From assembly GCF_002086815.1 (NCBI RefSeq), contig NZ_MVID01000001.1:310001-374000 (forward strand): DNA of 64,000 bases. The letters are read 5' to 3'. Made by a program: the position numbers and the translations under genes. Within the stretch, counting starts at the first letter, position 1; each line of letters starts with the position of its first letter. Below are positions 8,687-16,609 of this stretch, piece after piece. The notes beneath the pieces are model-generated. The model was not told where the DNA came from and searched no databases. It saw nothing but the letters and a program-made list of their open reading frames with translations. The stretch is from Mycolicibacterium parafortuitum. GTDB lineage: Bacteria; Actinomycetota; Actinomycetes; Mycobacteriales; Mycobacteriaceae.

Positions 8687-8724
8687 TTGGTCAACCAGCC
8701 GTTGGCGAAGTGCGCCGAAATCGC
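8672..8724. repeat. Right palindromic repeat flanking the DUF559 gene
   Basis: Arms at 8672-8687 and 8709-8724 pair imperfectly, and an inner GTCAAC/GTTGGC pairing adds six pairs. It aligns in direct orientation with 7736-7786 (10 differences over 51 bases, mostly in the loop). It contains the TAG stop of the DUF559 gene at 8684-8686 and ends 7 bases before the stop of the convergent carboxyltransferase gene. Confidence 0.75.
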
Positions 8725-8730
8725 AACGGG

Positions 8731-10227
8731 CTAGGGCGTGATGACGGTGCGGGCGACCGGCTGCGCGACCGCCTGACGGCTGTAGAGCCCCCGCTCCAGT
8801 GCGTCGATCAGCACGTCGCGGGTCTCCTCGGGATGGATCAGGTCGTCGAAGCCGAGATGGCCGGCAGACCGGAACGACGCGTCCACCTCGGCCTGGCGCA
8901 GCTTGGCCTCGAGATCCTCGGTGGCGTGTGAGGCCTTGCTCAGCGCCGCGGCGCTCATGGCCCCCATCGTCGCCCCCGGATAGGCGAACGTCGCGCTCTG
9001 GTTGTCGAAGCCGAGCAGCGACATCACCATCGAGCCGAAGCCGTACGCCTTGCGCAGCGTCACGTGCAGCTTGATCGTCGTCGCGGCCGTCTGGGCGGCG
9101 AACATCCTTGCGCCGCTGCGCAGTACACCGGTCTTCTCGGAGCGGCTGCCGGGCAGCATGCCCGGGTTGTCGGCGAGGAACACGATCGGCAGGTGGAACG
9201 CGTCGGCGACCGTGATGAAATGCGCGGCCTTGTCGGCGGCGTCGGCGTCGATGGACCCGGCGAGCACCTTGGGCTGGTTGGCCACCACCGCGACGGGGTG
9301 GCCGCCCAGATGCGCCAGCGCGGTGATCATCGCCGGGCCGAACTTCGGCTGCACCTCGAACCAGTCGGTGTCGTCGAACACGACGTCGAGCACCTTGCGG
9401 ATGTCGTAGACCTGACGGTTGCCGCGCGGCACGATGTCGAGCAGTTCGGGGGTGGCCCGCCGGCCCGCGGTCTCATCGGTGGGCGCCGGGACCGGATACG
9501 ACCACGCACTGGACGGGAAGTACGACAGGTAGCGGCGGATGTCGTCGAGCACCGCGGCGTCGTCGGCGCCCAGGTTGTGGATCACGCCGCTGGCCAGCGC
9601 CACCGACGGGCCGCCGAGGTCCTCCTTCGAGATCTCCTCGCCGGTGGACTCTTTGACCACCGGGGGACCGGCGGTGAAGATCGCGCCCTGGTTGGTCATG
9701 ATCGTCCAGTCGCAGACCGGGGCGACGAGCGCGCCGTGCCCGGCCGACGGCCCGAACAGGCCCCCGACGGTCGGAACCTTGCCCGAGCACTGCGCCTGGG
9801 CCAGCAGATCGGTCGGGGTGCGGCCGTAATGCTCACCGCTGGGCCGGAACCCGGCGCCCTCGAGCAACATCACCAGCGGGATCCGGTCGCGCAGCGCGAG
9901 TTCGGCCAGCCGGTAGCGCTTCGCGTTGCCGCCCGGGCCGATGCTGCCCGCGAGCGTGGTGAAGTCCTCGGCGCCGACCATCACCGGGCGGCCGTCGATC
10001 AGTCCCGAGCCGGTGACGATCCCGTCGGCGGCGATGTCACCGCCGACCAGCGTGCCGAACTCGCGGAACGAGCCCTTGTCGAGGAGATGCTCGATGCGGC
10101 CGCGGGCGTCGAGCTTGCCCTTGCCGTGATGCTTGGCAAGCCGTTCGTCGCCGCCCATCGCGCGCGAATGGTCACGGCGGCGCGTCAACTCGTCGAGGGT
10201 TTGCGCCCAGTCCTCGGCCTTGGCCAT
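8731..10227 (-). CDS. Acyl-CoA carboxylase carboxyltransferase (beta) subunit
   Basis: A 498-residue crotonase-fold carboxyltransferase of the AccD/propionyl-CoA carboxylase beta type. Such subunits move CO2 from carboxybiotin to an acyl-CoA. N- and C-terminal halves of the fold are both present, with glycine-rich oxyanion segments near GPSAGHGALVAPVCDWTIM and later KAYGFGSMVMS. The start MAKAEDWAQTLDEL follows an AGGAG sequence. No biotin carboxylase or biotin carrier gene lies in the window, so it must pair with a subunit encoded elsewhere. It is divergent from the LLM-P450 pair and probably carboxylates a pathway-specific acyl-CoA. Confidence 0.87.
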   Translation of the reverse strand: MAKAEDWAQTLDELTRRRDHSRAMGGDERLAKHHGKGKLDARGRIEHLLDKGSFREFGTLVGGDIAADGIVTGSGLIDGRPVMVGAEDFTTLAGSIGPGGNAKRYRLAELALRDRIPLVMLLEGAGFRPSGEHYGRTPTDLLAQAQCSGKVPTVGGLFGPSAGHGALVAPVCDWTIMTNQGAIFTAGPPVVKESTGEEISKEDLGGPSVALASGVIHNLGADDAAVLDDIRRYLSYFPSSAWSYPVPAPTDETAGRRATPELLDIVPRGNRQVYDIRKVLDVVFDDTDWFEVQPKFGPAMITALAHLGGHPVAVVANQPKVLAGSIDADAADKAAHFITVADAFHLPIVFLADNPGMLPGSRSEKTGVLRSGARMFAAQTAATTIKLHVTLRKAYGFGSMVMSLLGFDNQSATFAYPGATMGAMSAAALSKASHATEDLEAKLRQAEVDASFRSAGHLGFDDLIHPEETRDVLIDALERGLYSRQAVAQPVARTVITP

Positions 10228-10275
10228 CCACGGTCTCCTGTTCTGTAGCGACGCGCGACGCTCGCAACGTTGACC

Positions 10276-10297
10276 TTACTGAATTGCTTACTGTAGC
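10276..10297. promoter_or_regulatory. TTACTG repeats in divergent carboxyltransferase/LLM promoter
   Basis: TTACTG at 10276-10281 and TTACTGTA at 10288-10295 are direct repeats offset by 12 bases. TTACTGTA is the same core as in the Rieske/BVMO promoter at 2465-2472. TACTGT (10289-10294) also fits a TANNNT -10 box, so part of the similarity could be promoter rather than operator. Confidence 0.4.
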
Positions 10298-10307
10298 TTC
10301 ATCCAGC

Positions 10308-11345
10308 ATGGGTGCGGGAGGTGGCCTCAAGGTGGACGCTGCCGTCGTCAGCCAACTTTCCCACGTTCCCGCCGCCGCGAGAACCCTGGAACAGCGCGGC
10401 TACGACGGCTGCTGGACGGCCGAGATCAACCACGATCCGTTCCTGCCGCTGACGTTGGCCGCCGAGCACACCGAGCGCATCGAACTGGGCACCAGCATCG
10501 CGGTCGCGTTCGCGCGCAACCCGATGACCGTCGCGCAGATCGGCTGGGACCTGCAGGACTATTCGCAGGGCCGGCTGCTGCTCGGACTCGGGTCGCAGAT
10601 CAAGCCGCATGTCGAGAAGCGGTTCAGCATGCCGTGGAGCCGTCCGGTGGCCCGGATGCGCGAGTTCGTGCAGGCGCTGCACGCGATCTGGGCGTGCTGG
10701 CGCGAGGGCACCCGGTTGCAGTTCGACGGCGAGTTCTACACCCACACCCTGATGACGCCGATGTTCGTACCGCAGCCGCACCCCCACGGCGACCCCAAGG
10801 TGTTCGTCGCCGCGGTCGGTGACCGGATGACCGAGATGTGCGGGGAGGTCGCCGACGGGCTGCTCGCACACGCGTTCTCGACGCAGCGCTACGTCCGTGA
10901 GGTCACCATCCCGACGCTGGAGCGCGGCATCGCGCGGGCCGGCCGCGCGCGCGGCGACGTGGTGGTGTCGAGCCCGCTGTTCGTGGTCACCGGCCGCGAC
11001 GAGGACGAACTCGCGGCCAACGCGGTGGCCACCCGCAAGCAGATCGCGTTCTACGCGTCGACCCCCGCCTACCGCGGGGTGCTCGAGCTGCACGGCTGGG
11101 GCGACCTTCAGACCGAGCTGCACCGGCTCTCGCGCGAGGGCGAGTGGGACACGATGGGCACGCTCATCGACGATGCGATGCTCGCCGAATTCGCCGTCGT
11201 GGCACCCGTCGACGAGGTGGTGCACAAGATCCGTGCCCGCTGCGACGGTCTGATCGACCGTGTGCTGGTGGGTTTTCCGCCGTCCATCGACGAGTCGACG
11301 GTCGTCGGCATCGTCTCGGAACTGCAAGCTGAGGAGACGTCATGA
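10308..11345 (+). CDS. F420-dependent LLM-class oxidoreductase
   Basis: A 345-residue luciferase-like monooxygenase-fold protein, the second in the island. The segments YDGCWTAEINHDPFLPLTLAAE and GRLLLGLGSQIKPHVEKRF are characteristic of mycobacterial F420-dependent members. The ATG at 10308 is used here; a GTG at 10332 follows a GGGAGG sequence and would give a start VDAAVV closer to many relatives, so the first eight residues are uncertain. It overlaps the P450 gene by 4 bases. Together they form a probable two-gene operon oxidising a lipid intermediate. Confidence 0.86.
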   Translation: MGAGGGLKVDAAVVSQLSHVPAAARTLEQRGYDGCWTAEINHDPFLPLTLAAEHTERIELGTSIAVAFARNPMTVAQIGWDLQDYSQGRLLLGLGSQIKPHVEKRFSMPWSRPVARMREFVQALHAIWACWREGTRLQFDGEFYTHTLMTPMFVPQPHPHGDPKVFVAAVGDRMTEMCGEVADGLLAHAFSTQRYVREVTIPTLERGIARAGRARGDVVVSSPLFVVTGRDEDELAANAVATRKQIAFYASTPAYRGVLELHGWGDLQTELHRLSREGEWDTMGTLIDDAMLAEFAVVAPVDEVVHKIRARCDGLIDRVLVGFPPSIDESTVVGIVSELQAEETS

Positions 11346-12580
11346 GCGTTCGAGTTGCCGACGAAGCCGGCAAGGTCTTCGCCGACCCGACGGCCTACGC
11401 CGACGAGAAGCGCCTGCACGCCGCCATGACCCACCTGCGAGCCAACGCGCCCGTCTCGTGGGTCGACGTCGAGGGCTACAACCCGTTCTGGGCGATCACC
11501 AAGCACGCCGACATCATGGCGATCGAGCGGGACAACGAGGTGTTCACCAATTCGCCGCGGCCGGTGCTGACCACCGCCGAGGGGGACGCCCAACACGCCA
11601 CCATGGGGGTCAGCACGCTGATCCACATGGACGACCCGCAGCACCGCAAGGTGCGCGCCATCGGCGCCGACTGGTTCCGGCCGAAAGCCATGCGCGCGTT
11701 GAAGGTCCGCGTCGACGAACTCGCCAAGACCTTCGTCGACCAGATGTACGACCGCGGCGGCGAATGCGACTTCGTCCAAGAGGTCGCGGTGAACTTCCCG
11801 CTGTACGTGATCATGTCACTGCTGGGCATCCCCGAATCCGACTTCGGGCGGATGCTGACCTACACCCAGGAACTGTTCGGCAGCGACGACGCCGAACTGC
11901 AGCGCGGCACGACCATGGAGGAGCGTGGGCTCGCGCTGTTCGACATGTTCACCTACTTCAACGAGCTCACCGCGGCCCGGCGCGCGAACCCGACCGAGGA
12001 CCTGGCGTCGGCGATCGCGAACGCCCGCATCGACGGTGAGCCGCTGTCCGACATCGACACGGTGTCCTACTACCTGATCGTCGCCACCGCGGGACACGAC
12101 ACCACCAGCGCGACGATCTCCGGTGGCCTGCAGGCACTGATCGAGAACCCGGACCAACTGGCGCGCCTGCAGCAGAATCCGGATCTGCTGCCGCTGGCAG
12201 TCGAGGAGATGATCCGCTGGGTCACCCCGGTCAAGGAGTTCATGCGAACCGCCCAGCGGGACACCGAGGTTCGCGGTGTCCCGATCGCGGCGGGGGAGTC
12301 GGTGCTGCTGTCCTACCCGTCCGGAAACCGTGACGAGGAGATCTTCACCGATCCGTTCACCTTCGACGTCGGCCGCGACCCGAACAAGCACGTCGCGTTC
12401 GGCTACGGCGTGCACTTCTGCCTCGGTGCGGCGCTGGCGCGCATGGAGATCAACAGCTTCTTCTCCGAGCTGCTGCCACGCCTGACATCGGTCGAGCTGG
12501 CCGGAAAGCCCGAGCACATCGCCACCATCTTCGTCGGCGGGCTCAAGCACCTGCCGATCCGCTACCAGCTGACACGCTGA
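11342..12580 (+). CDS. Cytochrome P450
   Basis: A 412-residue soluble bacterial P450. The I-helix motif AGHDTTS, the ExxR motif in EEMIRW and the heme-binding loop FGYGVHFCLG with Cys360 are all intact. It needs a ferredoxin and reductase, which are not encoded nearby. The ATG at 11342 overlaps the LLM stop by 4 bases. The context points to hydroxylation of a terpenoid, steroid or alkyl side chain, but I do not recognise the CYP family with confidence. Confidence 0.92.
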   Translation: MSVRVADEAGKVFADPTAYADEKRLHAAMTHLRANAPVSWVDVEGYNPFWAITKHADIMAIERDNEVFTNSPRPVLTTAEGDAQHATMGVSTLIHMDDPQHRKVRAIGADWFRPKAMRALKVRVDELAKTFVDQMYDRGGECDFVQEVAVNFPLYVIMSLLGIPESDFGRMLTYTQELFGSDDAELQRGTTMEERGLALFDMFTYFNELTAARRANPTEDLASAIANARIDGEPLSDIDTVSYYLIVATAGHDTTSATISGGLQALIENPDQLARLQQNPDLLPLAVEEMIRWVTPVKEFMRTAQRDTEVRGVPIAAGESVLLSYPSGNRDEEIFTDPFTFDVGRDPNKHVAFGYGVHFCLGAALARMEINSFFSELLPRLTSVELAGKPEHIATIFVGGLKHLPIRYQLTR

Positions 12581-12596
12581 CCTTCGGCGAGTTCGG

Positions 12597-13973
12597 CTAC
12601 GGGGTGGGCTCGACGCGGTCCACGCTGTCGAGGGAGGCGTCCCTGGTCTCCCGCATCACCAGGATCGCGACGAACGTCAGCGACGCCGCGATGAACAGGT
12701 ACAGCCCGACCCACGAGACACCGTAGGACGTGGCGAGCCACGTCGCGATGAACGGGGCCACGGCCGCACCGAGGATGCTCGACGCGTTGTAGGCGATACC
12801 CGATCCTGTGTAGCGCACATTCGTCGGGAACATCTCGGGAAGCACCGCGCTCATCGGGGCGAACGTGAACCCCATCAGCGTCATGCCGATGATCAGGAAC
12901 ACCAGCATGGTGCCGAACGAGGTGTCGGACGACCCCAGCATCGGCGCGAACAACGCGCCGTAGGCCATGATCCCGGCCGTGACGAACAGCAGCAGCCGCC
13001 GCCTGCCGACCCGGTCGGCCAGATAACCCGACAGCGGTAACGCCGCGGCGAAGAACAGCACCGCGATCAACTGCATCTGCAGGAAGTCGACGTACGGGAA
13101 CCCGAGCCCGGTGCCCTCAGGTGGCTTCTTGCCGGTGCCGAAGCTCAGCACCCACGTGGTCACGATGTAGAACAGCGTGTAGGTCGCCAGCATCACGAAC
13201 GTGCCGATGATCAACTGCCGCCAGCTGCTCCGGAACACCTCGGCCAGCGGCGTTTTGACCTTCTCGCCGCGCTCGACGGCCCGGGTGAACACCGGCGTCT
13301 CCAGGATGCGCAGCCGCACGTACAGGCCGATGATCACCATCACCGCGCTCAACAGGAACGGCACCCGCCAGCCCCAGGTCAGGAACGCGCCGTCCAGTTC
13401 GGGGCTGACGTTGCTGTGGCCGAGGATCAGGATCAGCGTGATGAACAGGCCGTTGGCCAGCAGGAACCCGAACGGTGCGCCGAGCTGCGGCCACATCGCG
13501 GCCCAGCCGCGTCTGCCCGGGGCGGCGGTCTCGGTGGCCAGCAGCGCCGCGCCGCTCCACTCGCCACCGAGCGCCAGGCCCTGGCAGAACCGCATCAGCG
13601 CGAGCAGAGCGGGGGCGATGATGCCGACCTGCGCGTACGTCGGCAACAGCCCGATCGCGAACGTCGCGATCCCCATCAGCAGTAGCGAGGCCACCAGCGT
13701 GGTCTTGCGGCCCGCGCGATCACCGAAGTGCCCGAACAGGATCGAGCCCAGCGGGCGCGCCACGAACGCGAGGCCGAACGTCGCCAGCGAGGCCAGCAGC
13801 GCGGTGGTGGAGTCGCCCTTCGGGAAGAACAGGTGCGGGAACACCGACACCGCCGCGGTCGCGTAGATGTAGAAGTCGTAGAACTCGATCGTCGTCCCGA
13901 CCATCGACGCGACGACGATCCGTCGGCGCGGAACCCCGTCGACGACATCGTGCGCTGTGACCGCGTTGCTCAC
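12597..13973 (-). CDS. MFS transporter, MHS (metabolite:H+ symporter) family
   Basis: A 458-residue permease with about twelve membrane segments. The sequence MVGTTIEFYDFYIYATAA near the N terminus is typical of the MHS branch, which imports organic acids, betaines or shikimate with protons. GHFGDRAGRK is the conserved loop 2-3 motif. I chose the GTG at 13973 because AAAGGGGG lies 8 bases upstream. Longer in-frame starts at 14003 and 14039 would add a polar extension not seen in the family. It is convergent with the P450 gene, so it may supply substrate to the island or belong to the ybdD-cstA neighbourhood. Confidence 0.87.
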   Translation of the reverse strand: MSNAVTAHDVVDGVPRRRIVVASMVGTTIEFYDFYIYATAAVSVFPHLFFPKGDSTTALLASLATFGLAFVARPLGSILFGHFGDRAGRKTTLVASLLLMGIATFAIGLLPTYAQVGIIAPALLALMRFCQGLALGGEWSGAALLATETAAPGRRGWAAMWPQLGAPFGFLLANGLFITLILILGHSNVSPELDGAFLTWGWRVPFLLSAVMVIIGLYVRLRILETPVFTRAVERGEKVKTPLAEVFRSSWRQLIIGTFVMLATYTLFYIVTTWVLSFGTGKKPPEGTGLGFPYVDFLQMQLIAVLFFAAALPLSGYLADRVGRRRLLLFVTAGIMAYGALFAPMLGSSDTSFGTMLVFLIIGMTLMGFTFAPMSAVLPEMFPTNVRYTGSGIAYNASSILGAAVAPFIATWLATSYGVSWVGLYLFIAASLTFVAILVMRETRDASLDSVDRVEPTP

Positions 13974-14066
13974 GGCTGAACCCCCTTTTTCGGCAGGGGT
14001 CATCATGCCAGCGCCGATCTTGTCGCGCCGGTTGTGCACGGAGAAGTGCTCAGTGCGCGTGTCGGG

Positions 14067-14270
14067 TCAGCAGCAGCGAACCCCCGGCGCGGCATCGGCC
14101 TGGGCGTGGCGGTGCCGCCAGTACTCACGCTCCGTCATCGGGGTCCCGCCGTCGTGCACCCGGGCGTGGTGTTCCAGATAGCGCTGGTAGTGGTTGTCGC
14201 CCATCAGGGATTTCCAGTACCAGCCGATGTGGCCGAGGACCCGGCGGGTGTTTTCGGTCGCGCGTCCCAT
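14067..14270 (-). CDS. ybdD: YbdD/YjiX family small protein
   Basis: A 67-residue protein with the YbdD/YjiX pattern: a central W-Y-W-K-S-LMGDNHYQRYLEHH segment, TPMTEREYWRHR and a C-terminal RCC. In E. coli YbdD works with the pyruvate transporter CstA. The start at 14270 aligns with the full family length. This makes the gene overlap the 3' end of cstA by 67 bases in another frame, an unusually long overlap that suggests tight coupling. A shorter start at 14204 would remove the overlap but cut conserved residues. Confidence 0.85.
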   Translation of the reverse strand: MGRATENTRRVLGHIGWYWKSLMGDNHYQRYLEHHARVHDGGTPMTEREYWRHRHAQADAAPGVRCC

Positions 14271-16510
14271 TGCTTCTGCACCTCCTTCTCGGCTGAGGTC
14301 ATCAACATCCCCGACGGGGCGAACATCCGCGACGGCACCGGGTCGTCCTCGGACAACGGGCTGCCCTGTCCGCGCAGGACGCGCACCGCGACCACCACGC
14401 CCGCGGCGAACACGATGATCACCAGTACCGCGAACACGATCGACAGCGTGCCCTGGATGAACGTGTTGCGGATGACCGCGTCGAGCTGCCCGGCGTCCTT
14501 GGCCGCGCCGAAGCTGGTCTGGCCGGCGTCGCGGGCGTTGCGGTACTGGAAGTGCTGGGTCCAGTAGCCCACCTTGGGATCGCCGGAGAAGATCTTCTGC
14601 CAGGACGCCGTCATCGTGACCGTGAGGTCCCACAGCAGCGGAATCCCGGGTATCCACGCCCATTTCAGCAGTCCGCGTTTGATCACGACGACGGTGACCA
14701 CGGTCAGCGCGATCGCGGCGAGCAGTTGGTTGGCGATGCCGAACAGCGGGAACAGCGTGTTGATGCCGCCGAGCGGATCGGTGACGCCCATCAGCAGGAT
14801 CGACCCCCACGCCGCGACGACGATCACGCTGCAGATCCACGCGCCGACACGCCAACTCGGGTTGCGCAGCTTCTTGAGCGGACCGCCCAGATTGGCCAGG
14901 CCGTCGGAGAGCATGAAGCGCGCGACGCGGGTGCCGGCATCGACCGTCGTGAGGATGAACAGCGCCTCGAACATGATCGCGAAGTGGTACCAGAACGCCT
15001 TGAGGCTTTCACCGCCGAAGACCTTGTGCAGTACCTCCGACATCCCGAACGCCAGTGTCGGGGCGCCGCCGGTGCGCGAGACGATGGAGTTCTCGCCGAC
15101 CCCGCGGGCGGCGTCGTCGATCTCCTGCGCGGTGATCGGCGCCCCGGACAGCCCGAGCCCGTTGACGTAGTCGGCCGCGCTTTGGGCGGTGGTGCCCGTC
15201 GACGCGGCCGGGGCGTTCATGACGAAGTACAGGTGCTGGTTCAGGATCGCGGCGGTGATCAGCGCCATGATCGCGACGAACGACTCGGTCAGCATGCCGC
15301 CGTAGCCGATCAGCCGCATCTGGCTTTCCTTCTCCAGCAGCTTCGGGGTGGTGCCCGAGGAGATCAGCGCGTGGAATCCCGACAGCGCGCCGCACGCGAT
15401 GGTGATGAACAGGAACGGGAACAGCGAGCCGGCGAACACCGGCCCGGTTCCGCTGGCGGCGAACTGCGAGATCGCGGGGGCTTCCATCACCGGGCGGGCG
15501 ATCAGGATGCCGACGGCCAGCAGCGCGATCGTGCCGACCTTCATGAACGTCGACAGATAGTCACGCGGGGCCAGCAGCAGCCACACCGGCAGCACCGACG
15601 CGGCCAGGCCGTAGATGATGATGCACCACGACAGCGTGACCTTCGAGAGGGTGAACCACTCGGTGCCCCAAGAGGTCCCGGCGACCCAGCCGCCGGCCAC
15701 GACCGCCAGCAGCAGCAGTGCCACCCCGATCAGCGACACCTCCGACACCCGGCCGGGCCGCAGGAACCGCAGGTACAGACCCATGAAGATCGCGATCGGG
15801 ATCGTCATCGCGATCGAGAACACGCCCCACGGGCTCTCGCCGAGCGCGTTGACGACGACCAGCGCCAGCACCGCGAGCAGGATCACCATGATCACCAGCA
15901 CGCCGACGATCGCGGCGATGCCGCCGACCGCGCCGAGTTCGTCGCGCGCCATCTGCCCCAGAGAGCGGCCCCGGCGCCGCACCGAGATGGCCAGCACCAG
16001 GTAGTCCTGCACGCAGCCGGCGACGACGGCGCCGATGATGATCCAGATCGCGCCGGGCAGATAGCCCATCTGGGTGGCCAGCACCGGTCCGACGAGCGGA
16101 CCCGCCCCGGCGATCGCGGCGAAGTGGTGGCCGTAGAGCACCCTGCGATCGGTCGGCAGATAGTCGGTACCGTTCTCGAAAACCTCTGCGGGCGTTGCGT
16201 TGTCGTCGCGGGGGCGGACGATCTTCATCTCGATCAACCGGGCGTAGAACCGGAAGCCGAGCACATAGGTGCAGATCGCGGCGATCACGAACCACACCGC
16301 GTTGACGGTCTCCCCTCGGAAGAACGCGATCATCGCCCACGCGACGGCGCCGAGCACGGCGACGACGCCGAAGATGATCCGGTGTTTGACGGTGATCGGC
16401 GATCTGTCGATGATCGCGACCGGCGGCAGGTCCTTGTCGGTGCGGATGTAGGTGATGTCGCCGACCGTCTCTTCGATTCGGTCCGATGACGCGGCGGTGG
16501 GTGTGGCCAC
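14204..16510 (-). CDS. cstA: Carbon starvation protein CstA (peptide/pyruvate transporter)
   Basis: A 768-residue polytopic membrane protein of the CstA/BtsT family, which imports pyruvate and possibly peptides during carbon limitation. Typical segments are VLYGHHFAAIAGAGPLVGPV and GALSGFHALISSGTTPK. The GTG at 16510 follows GAGGGAGAACC; an upstream GTG at 16549 would add 13 residues with no support. The C-terminal tail overlaps ybdD by 67 bases. Orthologs of cstA and ligB are adjacent in M. tuberculosis as well, so this is core synteny. Confidence 0.93.
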   Translation of the reverse strand: MATPTAASSDRIEETVGDITYIRTDKDLPPVAIIDRSPITVKHRIIFGVVAVLGAVAWAMIAFFRGETVNAVWFVIAAICTYVLGFRFYARLIEMKIVRPRDDNATPAEVFENGTDYLPTDRRVLYGHHFAAIAGAGPLVGPVLATQMGYLPGAIWIIIGAVVAGCVQDYLVLAISVRRRGRSLGQMARDELGAVGGIAAIVGVLVIMVILLAVLALVVVNALGESPWGVFSIAMTIPIAIFMGLYLRFLRPGRVSEVSLIGVALLLLAVVAGGWVAGTSWGTEWFTLSKVTLSWCIIIYGLAASVLPVWLLLAPRDYLSTFMKVGTIALLAVGILIARPVMEAPAISQFAASGTGPVFAGSLFPFLFITIACGALSGFHALISSGTTPKLLEKESQMRLIGYGGMLTESFVAIMALITAAILNQHLYFVMNAPAASTGTTAQSAADYVNGLGLSGAPITAQEIDDAARGVGENSIVSRTGGAPTLAFGMSEVLHKVFGGESLKAFWYHFAIMFEALFILTTVDAGTRVARFMLSDGLANLGGPLKKLRNPSWRVGAWICSVIVVAAWGSILLMGVTDPLGGINTLFPLFGIANQLLAAIALTVVTVVVIKRGLLKWAWIPGIPLLWDLTVTMTASWQKIFSGDPKVGYWTQHFQYRNARDAGQTSFGAAKDAGQLDAVIRNTFIQGTLSIVFAVLVIIVFAAGVVVAVRVLRGQGSPLSEDDPVPSRMFAPSGMLMTSAEKEVQKQWDARPKTPAGSSATSAGTGNP

Positions 16511-16609
16511 GGTTCTCCCTCGTCGGCTTGACTGTGTGCCCTGGATCACATGCCTCTAGCCGATACTTCCACCGCGCAAACGGCGGGTGTGGGAAATTCC
16601 GGGATCGAT

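Noticed and set aside
14552..16489. A 645-codon plus-strand frame opposite cstA.
   Set aside because: Its translation is a run of Arg, Asp, Gln and His typical of antisense GC-rich shadows, while the minus strand encodes clear CstA.
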